Shown here: positions 47,178 through 57,709 of the stretch, in pieces
Position numbering within the stretch: the first letter of the stretch is position 1
How the letters are laid out: the number at the start of each line of letters is the position of its first letter
From: Ignavibacteriae bacterium HGW-Ignavibacteriae-4
GTDB lineage: Bacteria; Bacteroidota; Ignavibacteria; Kapaibacteriales; UBA2268
Length of the DNA stretch: 64,000 nucleotides
Direction of reading: 5' to 3'
Assembly: GCA_002839765.1 (NCBI GenBank)
Contig: PGYR01000010.1
Coordinates: forward strand, 1-64,000
Program-made: the position numbers and the translations under genes
The notes under the pieces: model-generated
What the model saw: the letters and a program-made list of their open reading frames with translations, nothing else
Databases searched by the model: none
Told to the model about the DNA's origin: nothing

Positions 47178-48250
47178 ATTTTAACACCTCTAGCAGAGTC
47201 AGGGACACAAAGTGTAGTTATGTCACCTATTGACTTCAAGAATGTAGCATCTTTCAAATCTGAATCACAAAATGAAGTACCAGTAATATCTGAGTAATCG
47301 AATTTGCAATATTCAAAATTTGAATTAGTGAAATTATTATTAATTAGAATTGAATTAGATAGATTACAAGAGAACATGTCACCCTCGTTATATTGACAAT
47401 CCTCAATTATACTATTAGACATATCACAATCAAAAAAGTTTGTAAAATTCAAATTCGCTTTGGTTATTCTTATACCGACAGCCTTAGTAAAAATAAAACT
47501 TGCATGCCTTAAATCTCTAGGTGAATCAAATAATGTATAAGACATATCAGCAGTATCTACTTTTGTAGAAAGGAAGCTAACATAGTTTAAAACACTATAC
47601 TTTAGATTAGCACCTTGCAAATTTGCATTCTGAAAATCGGCACTTGTGAAATCAATACTATCCAATTGGAAATTATTAAAATCACCATCAGTCATTTTAC
47701 AACCTCTACACTCATCTTCAGTGATTATTGAGAATATAACATCATTATTCGCATTAAAAATTGCTAAAGTTCTAATTGTATCATAATCTGGCTTATAGAA
47801 TATCTTTCTTACTCCTTTTTCGATTTTCAGGTTCTTTACACTTAGAGTATATGTTCCCGGTTCACCTACAAATGTCGTTGATTCATAAGGTCGCGTCAAA
47901 CTAAATATCTCATTGTTAGTCGGGCTGAATAGCTTCACTTCTATAGAATCAACATTACCCAATCTATAAGTATAAGTGTATTTCTCTAAAAATTCAATTT
48001 TAGTTTTATCTGTTCCTTTAATATCAGAATCATATATTGACACAGAATCATCATTTATAGATTCTAATTGGAACAAGTAAACAGCATTCTTCTCTATATT
48101 TCTATCAATATTTCTCTCTCGATTATTATAATCCATTAACTCATTACCTGCTCTTTCGTTGTAATTGATTTTACCAATTCCTGCGACTTCACATGAATTA
48201 ACTAAAACAACTAGAATAAAAGCGGTCAATATTTTTAATAACGTTTCCAA
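47171..48250 (-). CDS. Pentapeptide-repeat lipoprotein
   Basis: A 359-residue predicted lipoprotein (lipobox LVNSC, Cys20). A middle region (about 60-170) looks beta-rich with no known motif. From about 195 to 345 there are degenerate pentapeptide repeats such as DFTSADFQNANLQGANL and CNLSNSILINNNFTNSNFEYCKFDYSDI, which fold into a right-handed square helix. A CRGC pair lies near 183-186. The TTG start at 48250 lies inside the end of surA (16-bp overlap). Function unknown; context suggests envelope biogenesis. Confidence 0.75.
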   Translation of the reverse strand: METLLKILTAFILVVLVNSCEVAGIGKINYNERAGNELMDYNNRERNIDRNIEKNAVYLFQLESINDDSVSIYDSDIKGTDKTKIEFLEKYTYTYRLGNVDSIEVKLFSPTNNEIFSLTRPYESTTFVGEPGTYTLSVKNLKIEKGVRKIFYKPDYDTIRTLAIFNANNDVIFSIITEDECRGCKMTDGDFNNFQLDSIDFTSADFQNANLQGANLKYSVLNYVSFLSTKVDTADMSYTLFDSPRDLRHASFIFTKAVGIRITKANLNFTNFFDCDMSNSIIEDCQYNEGDMFSCNLSNSILINNNFTNSNFEYCKFDYSDITGTSFCDSDLKDATFLKSIGDITTLCVPDSARGVKIQ

Positions 48251-49536
48251 TATATTTCGTCCCTTAATTTTAAGAAATAATCTTTCATCGAGTCTTGTCT
48301 TTTCTTGTTTGAAGCATAGTTTTGTAATAACTCATAATCTTCTTCTAAAGAAGGTTTATGAGGAGCGATAATTCTTTTCTTAAAGATAATATGGAATGCT
48401 GTTTTTGTAGGGTCAGCATTATATACCATAGGTTCACTCACTTCACCTTCTTTCATATTCTCTATATTAGTACGAATATTTGCAGGAATATTATCGATAG
48501 TAAGTTTACCAATCAGACCACCAAATCCTTTAGTCTCTTTATCATCAGAGTATGTTCTTGCTAATTTCTCAAATGATTCACCATCTTCTACTTTCTTTTT
48601 TATATCTAATAATAATTCTTTGACTTTAGTATTGTCTTCTTCTGTTGTTTTAACAGAGAAGACTATATGTCTTGTATTAATAGAGTTTTCCTTTTTTTCT
48701 AATGTTTGTATTATATGAAATCCAAATGGTGTCTCTACCGGTAATGAAAGCTCATCTTCTTGTAGTTGGAAAGCAGCATTTTCAAATTCAGGAACTAACT
48801 TACCTTTATTAAACCAGCCCAACTTACCTCCATCATTCTTAGTAGCTACATCGGCACTGTATCTTTTTGCGGCCTCTGCAAAGTCAAGTTCATTTTTCAG
48901 AATAGAGTCACGTACTTGTCTCGCTAACTGTAATGTTTGTTCCTTCTTACCTTCGTTTGAAGATACATTTTTCACAATATGATAAATTTCAATTCTTTGC
49001 GGGATTGTCTCTATTGAATCTTTATACTCAGTATAGAACTTTTCAACTTCCGATGGACCAGCTTTAACATCCATAAATTCTTGTTGTTGAAGTTTTTGGA
49101 TCAATAGGTTCTTTCTAATTTGATCGGAGTATTCGAACTTCAATCTACTAATTGACTTACCATAAACATCTTCTATTCTTTTCTCAGAGCCATATCTTCT
49201 AACTAGATTAGTTAGAGCCGTTTCCCAAGCATTATTCAAATCTTCATCTGAAATAGATATAGAATCTTCCAATGCTTTAGTAACCATTAGATTCTGATTT
49301 ATTAGATTTTCGAGTACTTTATTATATAGTTCTTCGTCACTGAAAGAATTACTCGGTTCCATTTGCTTGAAAGTCATCACTTCTGCTCTGACTTCAGCAT
49401 CTGTTATTAGTTGCTTACCAACAACAGCTGCGATGCCATTTAGCTTCTCACCTTCTTTTATTTGCGCATTACCTACGTAACTTAGAACAAATATTAAAAA
49501 TAGTATTTTACTTAGATTTGCTTGCATAAATCTCAT
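48235..49536 (-). CDS. SurA-like periplasmic peptidyl-prolyl isomerase
   Basis: A 433-residue secreted chaperone for outer-membrane proteins. It has a signal peptide (ILFLIFVLSYVGNAQ), a SurA N-terminal domain (LNGIAAVVGKQLITDAEV and the NQNLMV block) and two parvulin domains (about 175-275, EIYHIV...GFHIIQTLE; and about 280-385, NTRHIVF...AFHIIFKK). Starts at ATG 49536 or 49527; the second has GAG closer and gives a normal signal peptide. It overlaps the upstream parvulin gene by 29 bp. Confidence 0.9.
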   Translation of the reverse strand: MRFMQANLSKILFLIFVLSYVGNAQIKEGEKLNGIAAVVGKQLITDAEVRAEVMTFKQMEPSNSFSDEELYNKVLENLINQNLMVTKALEDSISISDEDLNNAWETALTNLVRRYGSEKRIEDVYGKSISRLKFEYSDQIRKNLLIQKLQQQEFMDVKAGPSEVEKFYTEYKDSIETIPQRIEIYHIVKNVSSNEGKKEQTLQLARQVRDSILKNELDFAEAAKRYSADVATKNDGGKLGWFNKGKLVPEFENAAFQLQEDELSLPVETPFGFHIIQTLEKKENSINTRHIVFSVKTTEEDNTKVKELLLDIKKKVEDGESFEKLARTYSDDKETKGFGGLIGKLTIDNIPANIRTNIENMKEGEVSEPMVYNADPTKTAFHIIFKKRIIAPHKPSLEEDYELLQNYASNKKRQDSMKDYFLKLRDEIYWKRY

Positions 49537-51538
49537 TTATTGTTTTTTCGAATATTTCTACTTTATGTTTTACTTTTACATCTTTCAACCAGTTATTCAC
49601 TAATTTTCTTTGTTTTAATTGCTGTACAGCTGGTGCTAAATCAGGTATAGCTTCTTCAAAATTCTTTTCTCTAGGTTTGATTATTTTATTTATTTTTAAA
49701 ATAGTATAACCGCTTTGATAAACTTTAGGAGCAATAATTGTTCCCTCTTTTATCTCTTCACCTTTTAGTTGACGAGAGAATTTATTGTCAAATGCATCTA
49801 GCTCACCTTGATATCCAGATAATTCTCTATATCCTTGTCTAACTGTAAACTTAGCTGCTAATTCTGAGAAATCCTCACCTGCTTTAGCTCGTTTATAAAG
49901 ACTTTGTGCCAGTGAATCTTGAATTACAAAAATCTCGCTAATATCATATTTCTCATTTGTTAAGAATTTTTTACCTGACGTTTTGAAATAATCCAAAGCC
50001 ATAGCAGTATCTAATTGCAACTTATCCCAAACTTCAATAGCTTCAACTTTGAAAAGTAATATTCCATCATGAAATTCATTTAATAAATTTCTAAATTCTG
50101 GATCTTCTTTTTCTAATTCTGCTTGCCACATATTTATAACTTGTGGTTTTACTATTTTATAAAAAGCACCTTGTATTCCTTCTCGGTTTAATGCAGTTGC
50201 TCTATATTCAGTTTTTGATTTATCACTTAATAAATTTACGAAATCTCCTATTGTCCATGTTTTCATTTGAAATGAAAATAATTTATCATTTAACTTATCA
50301 TTTGGAATCTCTGCTGCCCAATTACTATCTAGATTTGTTTTTGTATAGTTTACATTTGACAATATTGAATTCATGGATTCTTTCTCAATATTAAGTCCAT
50401 TTGTTCTAACGAAATTCTCGTAATATTCTTTTTTATCATCATCATAACCACTTTTCTTATAGTATTCTTTGATATCTTTTTCATCAATTTCTCTATCTGG
50501 ATTTTTTGAATCTAATCTTTTTATGATATGGATTCCATAAGAAGTATGTATAGTATCTGAGATTTCTCCATCTTTTAACTTCATAAAGGCTTCTATAAAA
50601 TTCATATCCAAGAATGAATGAGTTTTGACAAACCCAGTAGCCAAATCATAATAGTCACCAAGAGAACCACCATTTATTGCACTAGCATGATCTTCAGAGT
50701 TAAGTTCTGCAAGTTTCTCAAAGCTAGCCCCTTTACGTAGTAATTTTAATAGAGAGTCGGCTTTTTTATGCTCTACGTCTGATAATTGTTCTTGCTTATT
50801 ACTTATTAGTATATGACTAACTAATACTTGTTTACGAGGTTGTTTCTCAACTAATTTCAGTAGGAAGTAACCATAAGAAGTTTCAAGTAATGTAGGGTAG
50901 ATTTGGTTAACACTAATAGTAAACAATGCTTCTTCAATAGGTTTTTGGATAGTTCCAGAAATCAAATATCTTTCTACTACCCCACCATTATCAGCTAAAG
51001 TCTTTTCTTTAGCGTGGTTTTTTGCGGCCTCAGCGAATGTTATTTTTTTACTCATAATGCTATCTAATACACTTTGAGCTAAATCCCTAGGATCCGATTG
51101 TGTTTGCCCCTCAGCTTCTTGTGTATAAGGAAAAAGAACATAAGCGAACTTTATGTAATATTGTCTTCTATCCATCAGTTTGTCAATTACGGGTTTGAAC
51201 ACTTTCTTATCATAATAAAAAGATTCAGTTAATAATTGATTATTCTGTTGTATTTCTTTGGCAACTTCTGGTTCTTTATCATAACCCCTATCGATTGCGT
51301 CTTTTACTTTTAACCTGTAGTCAATAAATAGATTAAGGAATTGATGTAAGGAATCTTTATCCAGTTCGTATAGTTTTTTCTTTTCCCCAGACATATTCTT
51401 TTGGAATGCAGCTTCTAGTCTGCCATAGGTTACATTTTCAGTTCCTACTTTAGCCAAGACTTTGTTTTCAAATGACTGAGCATTAGTAATGGAAAATGTT
51501 AAAATAGAGAAAGCGATTATTAAAATTATATTTTTCAT
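49508..51538 (-). CDS. Multi-domain parvulin-type peptidyl-prolyl isomerase
   Basis: A 676-residue exported protein with a signal peptide (IILIIAFSILTFSITNAQ). Two parvulin domains are clear: about 125-230 (KFAYVLFPY...SYGYFLLKLVE) and about 235-350 (VSHILISNK...SYGIHIIKRL). A likely third lies at about 545-650 (YDISEIFVIQDS...GYTILKINKI). Related to SurA/PpiD-type foldases, but it has no N-terminal membrane anchor beyond the signal. Paired with surA, it probably shares in outer-membrane protein folding. ATG 51538, 20 bp after murC. Confidence 0.88.
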   Translation of the reverse strand: MKNIILIIAFSILTFSITNAQSFENKVLAKVGTENVTYGRLEAAFQKNMSGEKKKLYELDKDSLHQFLNLFIDYRLKVKDAIDRGYDKEPEVAKEIQQNNQLLTESFYYDKKVFKPVIDKLMDRRQYYIKFAYVLFPYTQEAEGQTQSDPRDLAQSVLDSIMSKKITFAEAAKNHAKEKTLADNGGVVERYLISGTIQKPIEEALFTISVNQIYPTLLETSYGYFLLKLVEKQPRKQVLVSHILISNKQEQLSDVEHKKADSLLKLLRKGASFEKLAELNSEDHASAINGGSLGDYYDLATGFVKTHSFLDMNFIEAFMKLKDGEISDTIHTSYGIHIIKRLDSKNPDREIDEKDIKEYYKKSGYDDDKKEYYENFVRTNGLNIEKESMNSILSNVNYTKTNLDSNWAAEIPNDKLNDKLFSFQMKTWTIGDFVNLLSDKSKTEYRATALNREGIQGAFYKIVKPQVINMWQAELEKEDPEFRNLLNEFHDGILLFKVEAIEVWDKLQLDTAMALDYFKTSGKKFLTNEKYDISEIFVIQDSLAQSLYKRAKAGEDFSELAAKFTVRQGYRELSGYQGELDAFDNKFSRQLKGEEIKEGTIIAPKVYQSGYTILKINKIIKPREKNFEEAIPDLAPAVQQLKQRKLVNNWLKDVKVKHKVEIFEKTINEIYASKSK

Positions 51539-51558
51539 ATTATATCTAATTTATTGTT

Positions 51559-52929
51559 TTACTTACTATTAACTAATAATTCGGCAAATTTGAATATATT
51601 GCCAGCTCCGACGGTTAGAATTACGTATTCATCGTCAATAAGTTTATCTAAAACTGATTTTAAGTTATCTTTATCCGGTACGTATTCAACGTTTCTATGT
51701 CCATAATTTTTTGCAGCATTGGCAATTAGTTCACCAGTTACACCTTCTATAGGCAATTCACGAGCTGGATAAACATCTGTAACTATTAGTTTGTCAGCAT
51801 TATCAAATGACATACCAAACTCTTCTGCCATATCCTGTGTACGAGTGTAAGTATGAGGCTGGAATATACATATTACCTTTTTGCCCCAACCCTTATGAGC
51901 TGCTTCTAGTGTAGCTTTTACTTCAGATGGATGATGTCCATAATCGTCAACGACTAGGCAATTACGGTAAGTACCTTTGCTTTCAAATCTTCTAAATACG
52001 CCATTGAACTGCTTCAATGCTTTTTGGATAACAGTAAACTCTACATCCATTTGCAAGGCTACTGTTACTGCCGCCAAAGCATTAGTTAGGTTGTGTAAAC
52101 CAGGCATTCCAATTTCGATTGTTCCTAATAAGATATCTCCTTGGTAAACTTTACACGAGCTTTGTCTTTCATTGAATTCAGGGTCTTCACCCCTAATCAT
52201 TGAATGACGAGAGAAACCATAAGTAGCAATCTTCTTATTTATTGAAGAATAAATTTCCTTGCATCCGTAATCATCTAAACAAAGTGCTACTAATCCATAA
52301 AACGGAACTTTATTAGCAAAGTCCTTGAAAGTATCATATATATCGTTTATATCTGAGTATATGTCTAGATGGTCAGATTCTATATTATTAATAACTGCAA
52401 TTGTCGGAGTTAGTTGTAAGAAAGATCTATCATATTCATCCGCCTCTACAACTATCCATTGTCCTTTACCCAACCTAGCATTCGTACCACCAAAATCTTG
52501 TAGTCTACCCCCAACTAATACAGTAGGGTCAATTCCTGCTTCTATAAGAATCAAACTAATCATTGATGTAGTTGTCGTCTTACCGTGAGTTCCAGCTATT
52601 CCAATGCAATAGTTAAGTCTCGATAATTCAGCAAGCATTTCGGCTCTTCGTATTACAGGAATGTTATTATCTAGTGCTAGTTTAGTCTCCGGATTCTCTA
52701 GTGGCTTGACAGCACTAGAGTAAACGACTACTTCAGCTCCTTCAATATTTGATTCTGCGTGCCCAATATGTACTTCGGCACCTATATTAACTAAGTAATC
52801 TGTATTCTCAGATTGATTCATATCTGAACCACTTACGTTAAACCCTTGTGATATTAGGATTTCGGCTATGCCGCTCATACCAATACCACCTATACCAACG
52901 AAATGAATTTTTTTAACAGTTGAAAACAT
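51559..52929 (-). CDS. murC: UDP-N-acetylmuramate--L-alanine ligase
   Basis: MurC adds L-alanine to UDP-MurNAc, the first peptide step of peptidoglycan synthesis. The 456-residue protein has the Rossmann start VKKIHFVGIGGIGMSGIAEIL, the ATP loop GIAGTHGKTTTTSM near 109, EADEYDRSFL near 161 and DDYGHHPSEVKATLEA near 325. ATG 52929. No other mur/fts genes are adjacent, so it is separated from the usual division cluster. Confidence 0.97.
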   Translation of the reverse strand: MFSTVKKIHFVGIGGIGMSGIAEILISQGFNVSGSDMNQSENTDYLVNIGAEVHIGHAESNIEGAEVVVYSSAVKPLENPETKLALDNNIPVIRRAEMLAELSRLNYCIGIAGTHGKTTTTSMISLILIEAGIDPTVLVGGRLQDFGGTNARLGKGQWIVVEADEYDRSFLQLTPTIAVINNIESDHLDIYSDINDIYDTFKDFANKVPFYGLVALCLDDYGCKEIYSSINKKIATYGFSRHSMIRGEDPEFNERQSSCKVYQGDILLGTIEIGMPGLHNLTNALAAVTVALQMDVEFTVIQKALKQFNGVFRRFESKGTYRNCLVVDDYGHHPSEVKATLEAAHKGWGKKVICIFQPHTYTRTQDMAEEFGMSFDNADKLIVTDVYPARELPIEGVTGELIANAAKNYGHRNVEYVPDKDNLKSVLDKLIDDEYVILTVGAGNIFKFAELLVNSK

Positions 52930-53013
52930 AAATTATAATATTTGTATTTGCAATAATCCGAAACTTAATAATTTTAAAACTTTATATTTAATAATCTTTA
53001 GAAAGCCGTACAA

Positions 53014-53799
53014 TTACTTATAAAATTCAGGTCTTCTATCATTGAAAATATCGTTTATTTCGTTGAATGATTTGTCCCTTGTTTCTGCTGGATATATCTC
53101 TGCAGTTATTACTTCTTCTTTGTCCTTACTCGCTTTTGCTAAATATGACCCATCATAAGAATATATAGCAGATTCACCATTGAAAGTCAACATATCATTT
53201 TCACCCGATTCTATACCAATTTTATTAGATACAGCGATGTAAACTTTATTTTCTAATGCTCTTGAACTCATAACATTCTGCCATACACCAGTAACTAAAT
53301 TTGAAGGACATACTATTAAATCGGCCCCTTTTAGAGCTAAAGTCCTCGCTGCCTCTGGGAAACGCCAATCATAACAAATCATCGTCCCTAATTTCAAACC
53401 ATTGTATTCAATAACTGGGAAACCAGTATTACCCTCCTCGAATACGAAGCGTTCTTTATAAAATAAATGGGTTTTTCTATATACAGAACTCAAATTTTGA
53501 TTTGGGAAAATAATAGCTGCTGAATTGTAAATTTTATCTTTAAAAAGCTCAGGAAATCCAAAAATTATAATTTTGTCTAAATCTGTGGATAACTTTTGAG
53601 CTTTTTTTATCGTATTTCCATCAAATTCTTCAGCTATTTTTGATAACATATTTTTATCAGTAAAATAATAACCTGAAGTTGCAAGTTCAGGAAATACCAA
53701 TATATCTGAGTCTATATCGTTAACGAAGCTTAATATTTTTGTAGTATTATCTACTTTATTATTGAAAAGAGTCTCAAATTGAATGACTGATAAGTTCAT
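53014..53799 (-). CDS. Carbon-nitrogen hydrolase (nitrilase superfamily)
   Basis: A 261-residue cytoplasmic amidase with the full triad: Glu38 in VFPELATSGY, Lys109 in YRKTHLF and Cys142 in MICYDWRFPEAAR. Length and motifs are close to omega-amidase/NitFhit-branch enzymes such as YafV and ring-cleaved amine hydrolases; the exact amide is unknown. ATG 53799. It is divergent from the NlpC/P60 gene by 85 bp. Confidence 0.88.
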   Translation of the reverse strand: MNLSVIQFETLFNNKVDNTTKILSFVNDIDSDILVFPELATSGYYFTDKNMLSKIAEEFDGNTIKKAQKLSTDLDKIIIFGFPELFKDKIYNSAAIIFPNQNLSSVYRKTHLFYKERFVFEEGNTGFPVIEYNGLKLGTMICYDWRFPEAARTLALKGADLIVCPSNLVTGVWQNVMSSRALENKVYIAVSNKIGIESGENDMLTFNGESAIYSYDGSYLAKASKDKEEVITAEIYPAETRDKSFNEINDIFNDRRPEFYK

Positions 53800-53884
53800 A
53801 TTAATTCTTGTATTAAGTAAATTAAATAATTAAGTTGCCAGATATTATTTTCAATATATCAAAAAACTAAATCAAAGCGAAAAA

Positions 53885-54724
53885 ATGAAAATAACCCAAA
53901 ACATGAATTTTACATCTAAGTTAATAATTATACTAGCTATTACTGTCTTCTCTACTTCACAACTTTCCGCTAGAAGACACTACAATCCCGAACAAACAAA
54001 AAAGAAAGCAATAGAAATGATCAGAGCAAATTCAGAAGAAGTTTCTGAAATTGCTGGTTTTGAGCCGTTGGTAGCTGATTCTAACTTTCTAAAAGAAATG
54101 CATGAAGAATCTGAACTTCTAAGCGATGCGGACTTGGATGAAGAAGAGTCTAAAGAACTTGATGCTATGGAAGCAGAAGATGAGAACTATGAAGACGTAG
54201 ATGTAAATATAAATAATTTCGAAAAGCAATGGTTATCATTCGTTTCAGAAGGAGAATCAAGTACGTTCACTGAGAATGGTATTAGAAAAGATCAAATTAT
54301 GGAGTCAATACTTGGTTGGTTGGGTACACCATATAGATTTGGTGGGACTTCGAGAAAATCAATTGACTGTTCAGCATTTACTCAAAGTATTTTTCAAGAA
54401 GCCGCTGAGGTTAAATTACCTAGAACTGCTAGATGGCAATATACATTAGGCGAGAAAATTGATAACCTAGAGGAATTGCAATTTGGTGATTTGATATTCT
54501 TCCACACTCGTTCTTATGCTCGTGCTTCGCACTGTGGAATTTACCTAGGTGATAATCTATTTGCACATGCTAGCTCTAGATATGGTGTTACAGTTTCTTC
54601 GTTACAAAGTGGATATTACAACAAACGTTTCATTGGTGGTCGTAGATTAACTGATGAAGAGATTTTGCAGATGAGTACTAACAAGGAAAAAGACGAGCAG
54701 CCAGAAACTAAGTTTGGTGGATAG
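53885..54724 (+). CDS. NlpC/P60-family cell wall hydrolase
   Basis: A 279-residue exported peptidase. Signal peptide (KLIIILAITVFSTSQLSA), then an acidic linker (about 75-105) and an NlpC/P60 domain (about 135-260) with catalytic Cys162 in SIDCSAFTQSIF, His216 in ASHCGIYLG and His228 in FAHAS. It would cut D-Glu-mDAP type bonds in peptidoglycan stems. ATG 53885. The 3' end overlaps the convergent ABC-F gene by 17 bp. Confidence 0.93.
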   Translation: MKITQNMNFTSKLIIILAITVFSTSQLSARRHYNPEQTKKKAIEMIRANSEEVSEIAGFEPLVADSNFLKEMHEESELLSDADLDEEESKELDAMEAEDENYEDVDVNINNFEKQWLSFVSEGESSTFTENGIRKDQIMESILGWLGTPYRFGGTSRKSIDCSAFTQSIFQEAAEVKLPRTARWQYTLGEKIDNLEELQFGDLIFFHTRSYARASHCGIYLGDNLFAHASSRYGVTVSSLQSGYYNKRFIGGRRLTDEEILQMSTNKEKDEQPETKFGG

Positions 54725-56678
54725 AAATCTCTTCTATCGTTTCTTCAAGTTCTATACTCAGATCAGTCCATTTATCCATAGATAACTGCAGATTGTTTTC
54801 TAATTCTTTGTACTCTACTTTCAATTGAGCTATTTTTTCAGAATCATTATAGATATCTGGGTCTGAGAAACTCTCATCTAACTCAATCATTTTAGACTCA
54901 TAGTCACTAATATTCTGTTCAGTTTCAACTATCTCTCTTTCTATCCTTCGCTTATCTTTTTCTAATTCTTTTAGTCTAATTCGTCTTTGTTGTGAATCAC
55001 TTTTATCTTTAGTTCCATCGTTAGCATTACCCTTAGGTACTTTCTCAAGATCAATTTCTGAAATATCAACGATATTTCTCTTGTCTAGATAATAATCAAT
55101 ATCACCAAGATACTCCTTAGTACCCTCATCTGTGAACTCAATTGTCTTGTCAGTAATACCTTGTAGGAAATCTCTATCATGAGATACTAGTATAAGCGCT
55201 CCGCTGAAGCTAGTAAGTGCATCTTTCAAAATCTCCTTCGATGAAATATCTAAGTGGTTAGTTGGCTCATCCATAACAAGGAAATTTGTTGGCTCTAATA
55301 GCAAACGAGCAATAGATAATCTAGCTCTTTCGCCACCTGAAAGCACTTTTACTTTCTTTTGGACATCATCACCTGAGAATAGAAAGGCCCCTAGTAAATC
55401 ACGTACATAAGGTCTCATATCCTCATTGGCAACGTTTGCAATAGTATCCAATACAGTTAGTTCTTCATTAAGTAATTGTGATTGATCTTGGCGGAAGTAT
55501 CCTAGTTTGACATTACTACCGTATTTTAATTCACCCAAATCACTACTTATATGCTCTGTTATAATCTTAGTAAATGTTGATTTACCAGTACCATTTTTAC
55601 CGATAAAAGATACTTTTTCACCTCTTTCTAACGCGAAGTCTATACCTTTTAATACATGTTTATGACCAAAACTTTTATGAATACCTTTCGTTTCAACAAC
55701 TAATTTTGCGGATCGAGGAGGCTCTGGAAATTTAAACCTTATTCTTTTATCTTCAAAATCATCAATTTCAATTTTATCTAGCTTATCTAATTGTTTTAGC
55801 TTAGATTGTGCTCTAGAAGCATGACGAGCTTTTGCTCTGTATTTTTCTACGTATTGCTCAACACTTTTTATATGACGTTCTTGATTTATCTGAGCTTTTT
55901 TCTGAAGCTCTATATCACCTTTACGTTCTTCTACGAATCGGCTATATGAGAATTTCTTATCAAATATTTTCCCATTGAACACTTCGATAGTTCTATTAGT
56001 TACATTGTTCAAAAAGCGTTTATCATGGGAAACAATAATTACTGAACCGTAATAATCTTTTAGAAAAGATTCTAACCACATTATTGATTCTATATCCAAA
56101 TGGTTAGTTGGCTCATCTAGAAGTATCAAGTCTGGTTTACTAAGCAATATTTTGGCAAGTTCTATACGCATCTGCCAACCACCCGAGAACTGATTGCAAA
56201 ATTTCTCGAACTCATCTCTTTTGAACCCTAGTCCAAGTAACACTCTCTCTATTTTTGCTTCTATTGAGCCAGAATCTAGAATGTTAAGATGATCATTTAA
56301 TTCTGATAGTTTTTGAATTAGATTATGATAATCTTGAGAATGATAATCCTCTCTTTCACTGATTTCACTTGTAACTTGTTCAATTTTTTCAACTAACTCA
56401 TTTTGAGCTGAAAATGCTTTCTTAACTTCATCGAATAAAGTCAAATCAGATTTTGCCCCCCCTTCTTGAGGTAGATAACCCATCTCATATTCTTTCGGAT
56501 GAGAAATACTTCCTTCATTTGGTTTAGTCAATCCAAATAGTATTTTCAGCAAAGTTGATTTCCCTTGACCGTTACGACCAATTAGTCCTACTCTTTCTTT
56601 AGGATTAACAACAAAAGTGATTTCATCTAATAGTGTACGACCACCAAAAGATAGTGTGAGATTTGAAACATTAATCAT
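54708..56678 (-). CDS. ABC-F family ATPase
   Basis: A 656-residue soluble protein with two ABC domains and no membrane helices. It has Walker [10 protein letters not shown] and GKNGTGKST, signature [12 protein letters not shown] and [10 protein letters not shown], and DEPTNHLD in both halves. A linker near 240-300 is Lys/Arg-rich and a C-terminal coiled coil (about 555-640) resembles Uup. ABC-F proteins act on ribosomes, either as translation factors or antibiotic protection; which applies cannot be told. It overlaps the upstream ABC ATPase gene by eight bases. Confidence 0.92.
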   Translation of the reverse strand: MINVSNLTLSFGGRTLLDEITFVVNPKERVGLIGRNGQGKSTLLKILFGLTKPNEGSISHPKEYEMGYLPQEGGAKSDLTLFDEVKKAFSAQNELVEKIEQVTSEISEREDYHSQDYHNLIQKLSELNDHLNILDSGSIEAKIERVLLGLGFKRDEFEKFCNQFSGGWQMRIELAKILLSKPDLILLDEPTNHLDIESIMWLESFLKDYYGSVIIVSHDKRFLNNVTNRTIEVFNGKIFDKKFSYSRFVEERKGDIELQKKAQINQERHIKSVEQYVEKYRAKARHASRAQSKLKQLDKLDKIEIDDFEDKRIRFKFPEPPRSAKLVVETKGIHKSFGHKHVLKGIDFALERGEKVSFIGKNGTGKSTFTKIITEHISSDLGELKYGSNVKLGYFRQDQSQLLNEELTVLDTIANVANEDMRPYVRDLLGAFLFSGDDVQKKVKVLSGGERARLSIARLLLEPTNFLVMDEPTNHLDISSKEILKDALTSFSGALILVSHDRDFLQGITDKTIEFTDEGTKEYLGDIDYYLDKRNIVDISEIDLEKVPKGNANDGTKDKSDSQQRRIRLKELEKDKRRIEREIVETEQNISDYESKMIELDESFSDPDIYNDSEKIAQLKVEYKELENNLQLSMDKWTDLSIELEETIEEISIHQT

Positions 56679-57693
56679 TTATCAACTGGCCTATTTCATC
56701 ATATTGTAACATATTTTCTGCAATAATTCCGATCCCAACTTCCTGCCCTAAAGTTAGATCAAGTCTATTTCTTGATCGTGATATGAACCTTGATGATTTT
56801 ATATCTAAATGATATAGATATTCATGACCTAGATTTTCAATGTTTGCTATTATTGCACCTGTACCACTTCTTTCTATAACCAAATCATCTGGTCTTACAG
56901 CTAAAGTTGTAATTTTGCTATTCATTTGAGGCAGATTCCTTATAAAAGAGAATTCTGATTTACTAAAAAAATTAATCTTTGGACTACCAATGAACTCAGC
57001 CGTGAATAGATTTTGTGGTCTATTGTATATTTCGTCTGGAGTACCAATCTGCATTATTTCACCAAAATTCATCAGTACTATTCTATCCCCCATTGTCATT
57101 GCTTCTGTTTGGTCGTGTGTTACGTAAACAGCAGTAACTTTTAATTTTCTTTGAAGTGATATAATCTCATTTCTCATTTGAGTTCTTAACTTAGCATCTA
57201 GATTAGATAGAGGTTCATCAAATAGAAATACTTTTGGTTTGCGAATTATAGCTCTTCCCAAAGCAACTCTTTGTCTTTGGCCACCTGATAATTGCTTCGG
57301 ATATCGCTTTAATAAATTGCCTAATTCTACTAATTCTGAGATTTCATTTACTCTTTCAGATATAGTCCTTTTATCAATTTTCTTAACTTTTAGTGGAAAA
57401 GCTAAGTTTTCTTCAACCGTCATGTGAGGATATAGAGCATAGTTTTGGAATACCATCCCTATATCTCTTTTGCCAGGGGGCAATTCATTTACTATGATAT
57501 CATCTATTAGTATGTTTCCAGAAGTAACATCTTCTAAACCTGCAATCATTCGCAATGTAGTTGATTTACCACATCCAGACGGACCGACGAGTACTAAAAA
57601 CTCTCCATCATTTACGGTTAGTGATAGATCTTTAATTGCAAATTCATCACCATCATAACTTTTTGAGATATTCTTTAAATTAATAATTGACAT
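56671..57693 (-). CDS. MalK/UgpC-type ABC transporter ATP-binding protein
   Basis: A 340-residue ATPase for a carbohydrate-type importer. It has Walker [11 protein letters not shown]-loop [15 protein letters not shown], signature [15 protein letters not shown] and [12 protein letters not shown], followed by the TOBE-like C-terminal domain of the MalK/UgpC group (about 240-340). No permease or binding-protein gene is in the window, so it may serve transporters encoded elsewhere. ATG 57693. It is translationally coupled to the ABC-F gene. Confidence 0.88.
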   Translation of the reverse strand: MSIINLKNISKSYDGDEFAIKDLSLTVNDGEFLVLVGPSGCGKSTTLRMIAGLEDVTSGNILIDDIIVNELPPGKRDIGMVFQNYALYPHMTVEENLAFPLKVKKIDKRTISERVNEISELVELGNLLKRYPKQLSGGQRQRVALGRAIIRKPKVFLFDEPLSNLDAKLRTQMRNEIISLQRKLKVTAVYVTHDQTEAMTMGDRIVLMNFGEIMQIGTPDEIYNRPQNLFTAEFIGSPKINFFSKSEFSFIRNLPQMNSKITTLAVRPDDLVIERSGTGAIIANIENLGHEYLYHLDIKSSRFISRSRNRLDLTLGQEVGIGIIAENMLQYDEIGQLIND

Positions 57694-57709
57694 ATTGTTT
57701 AGAATTCAT

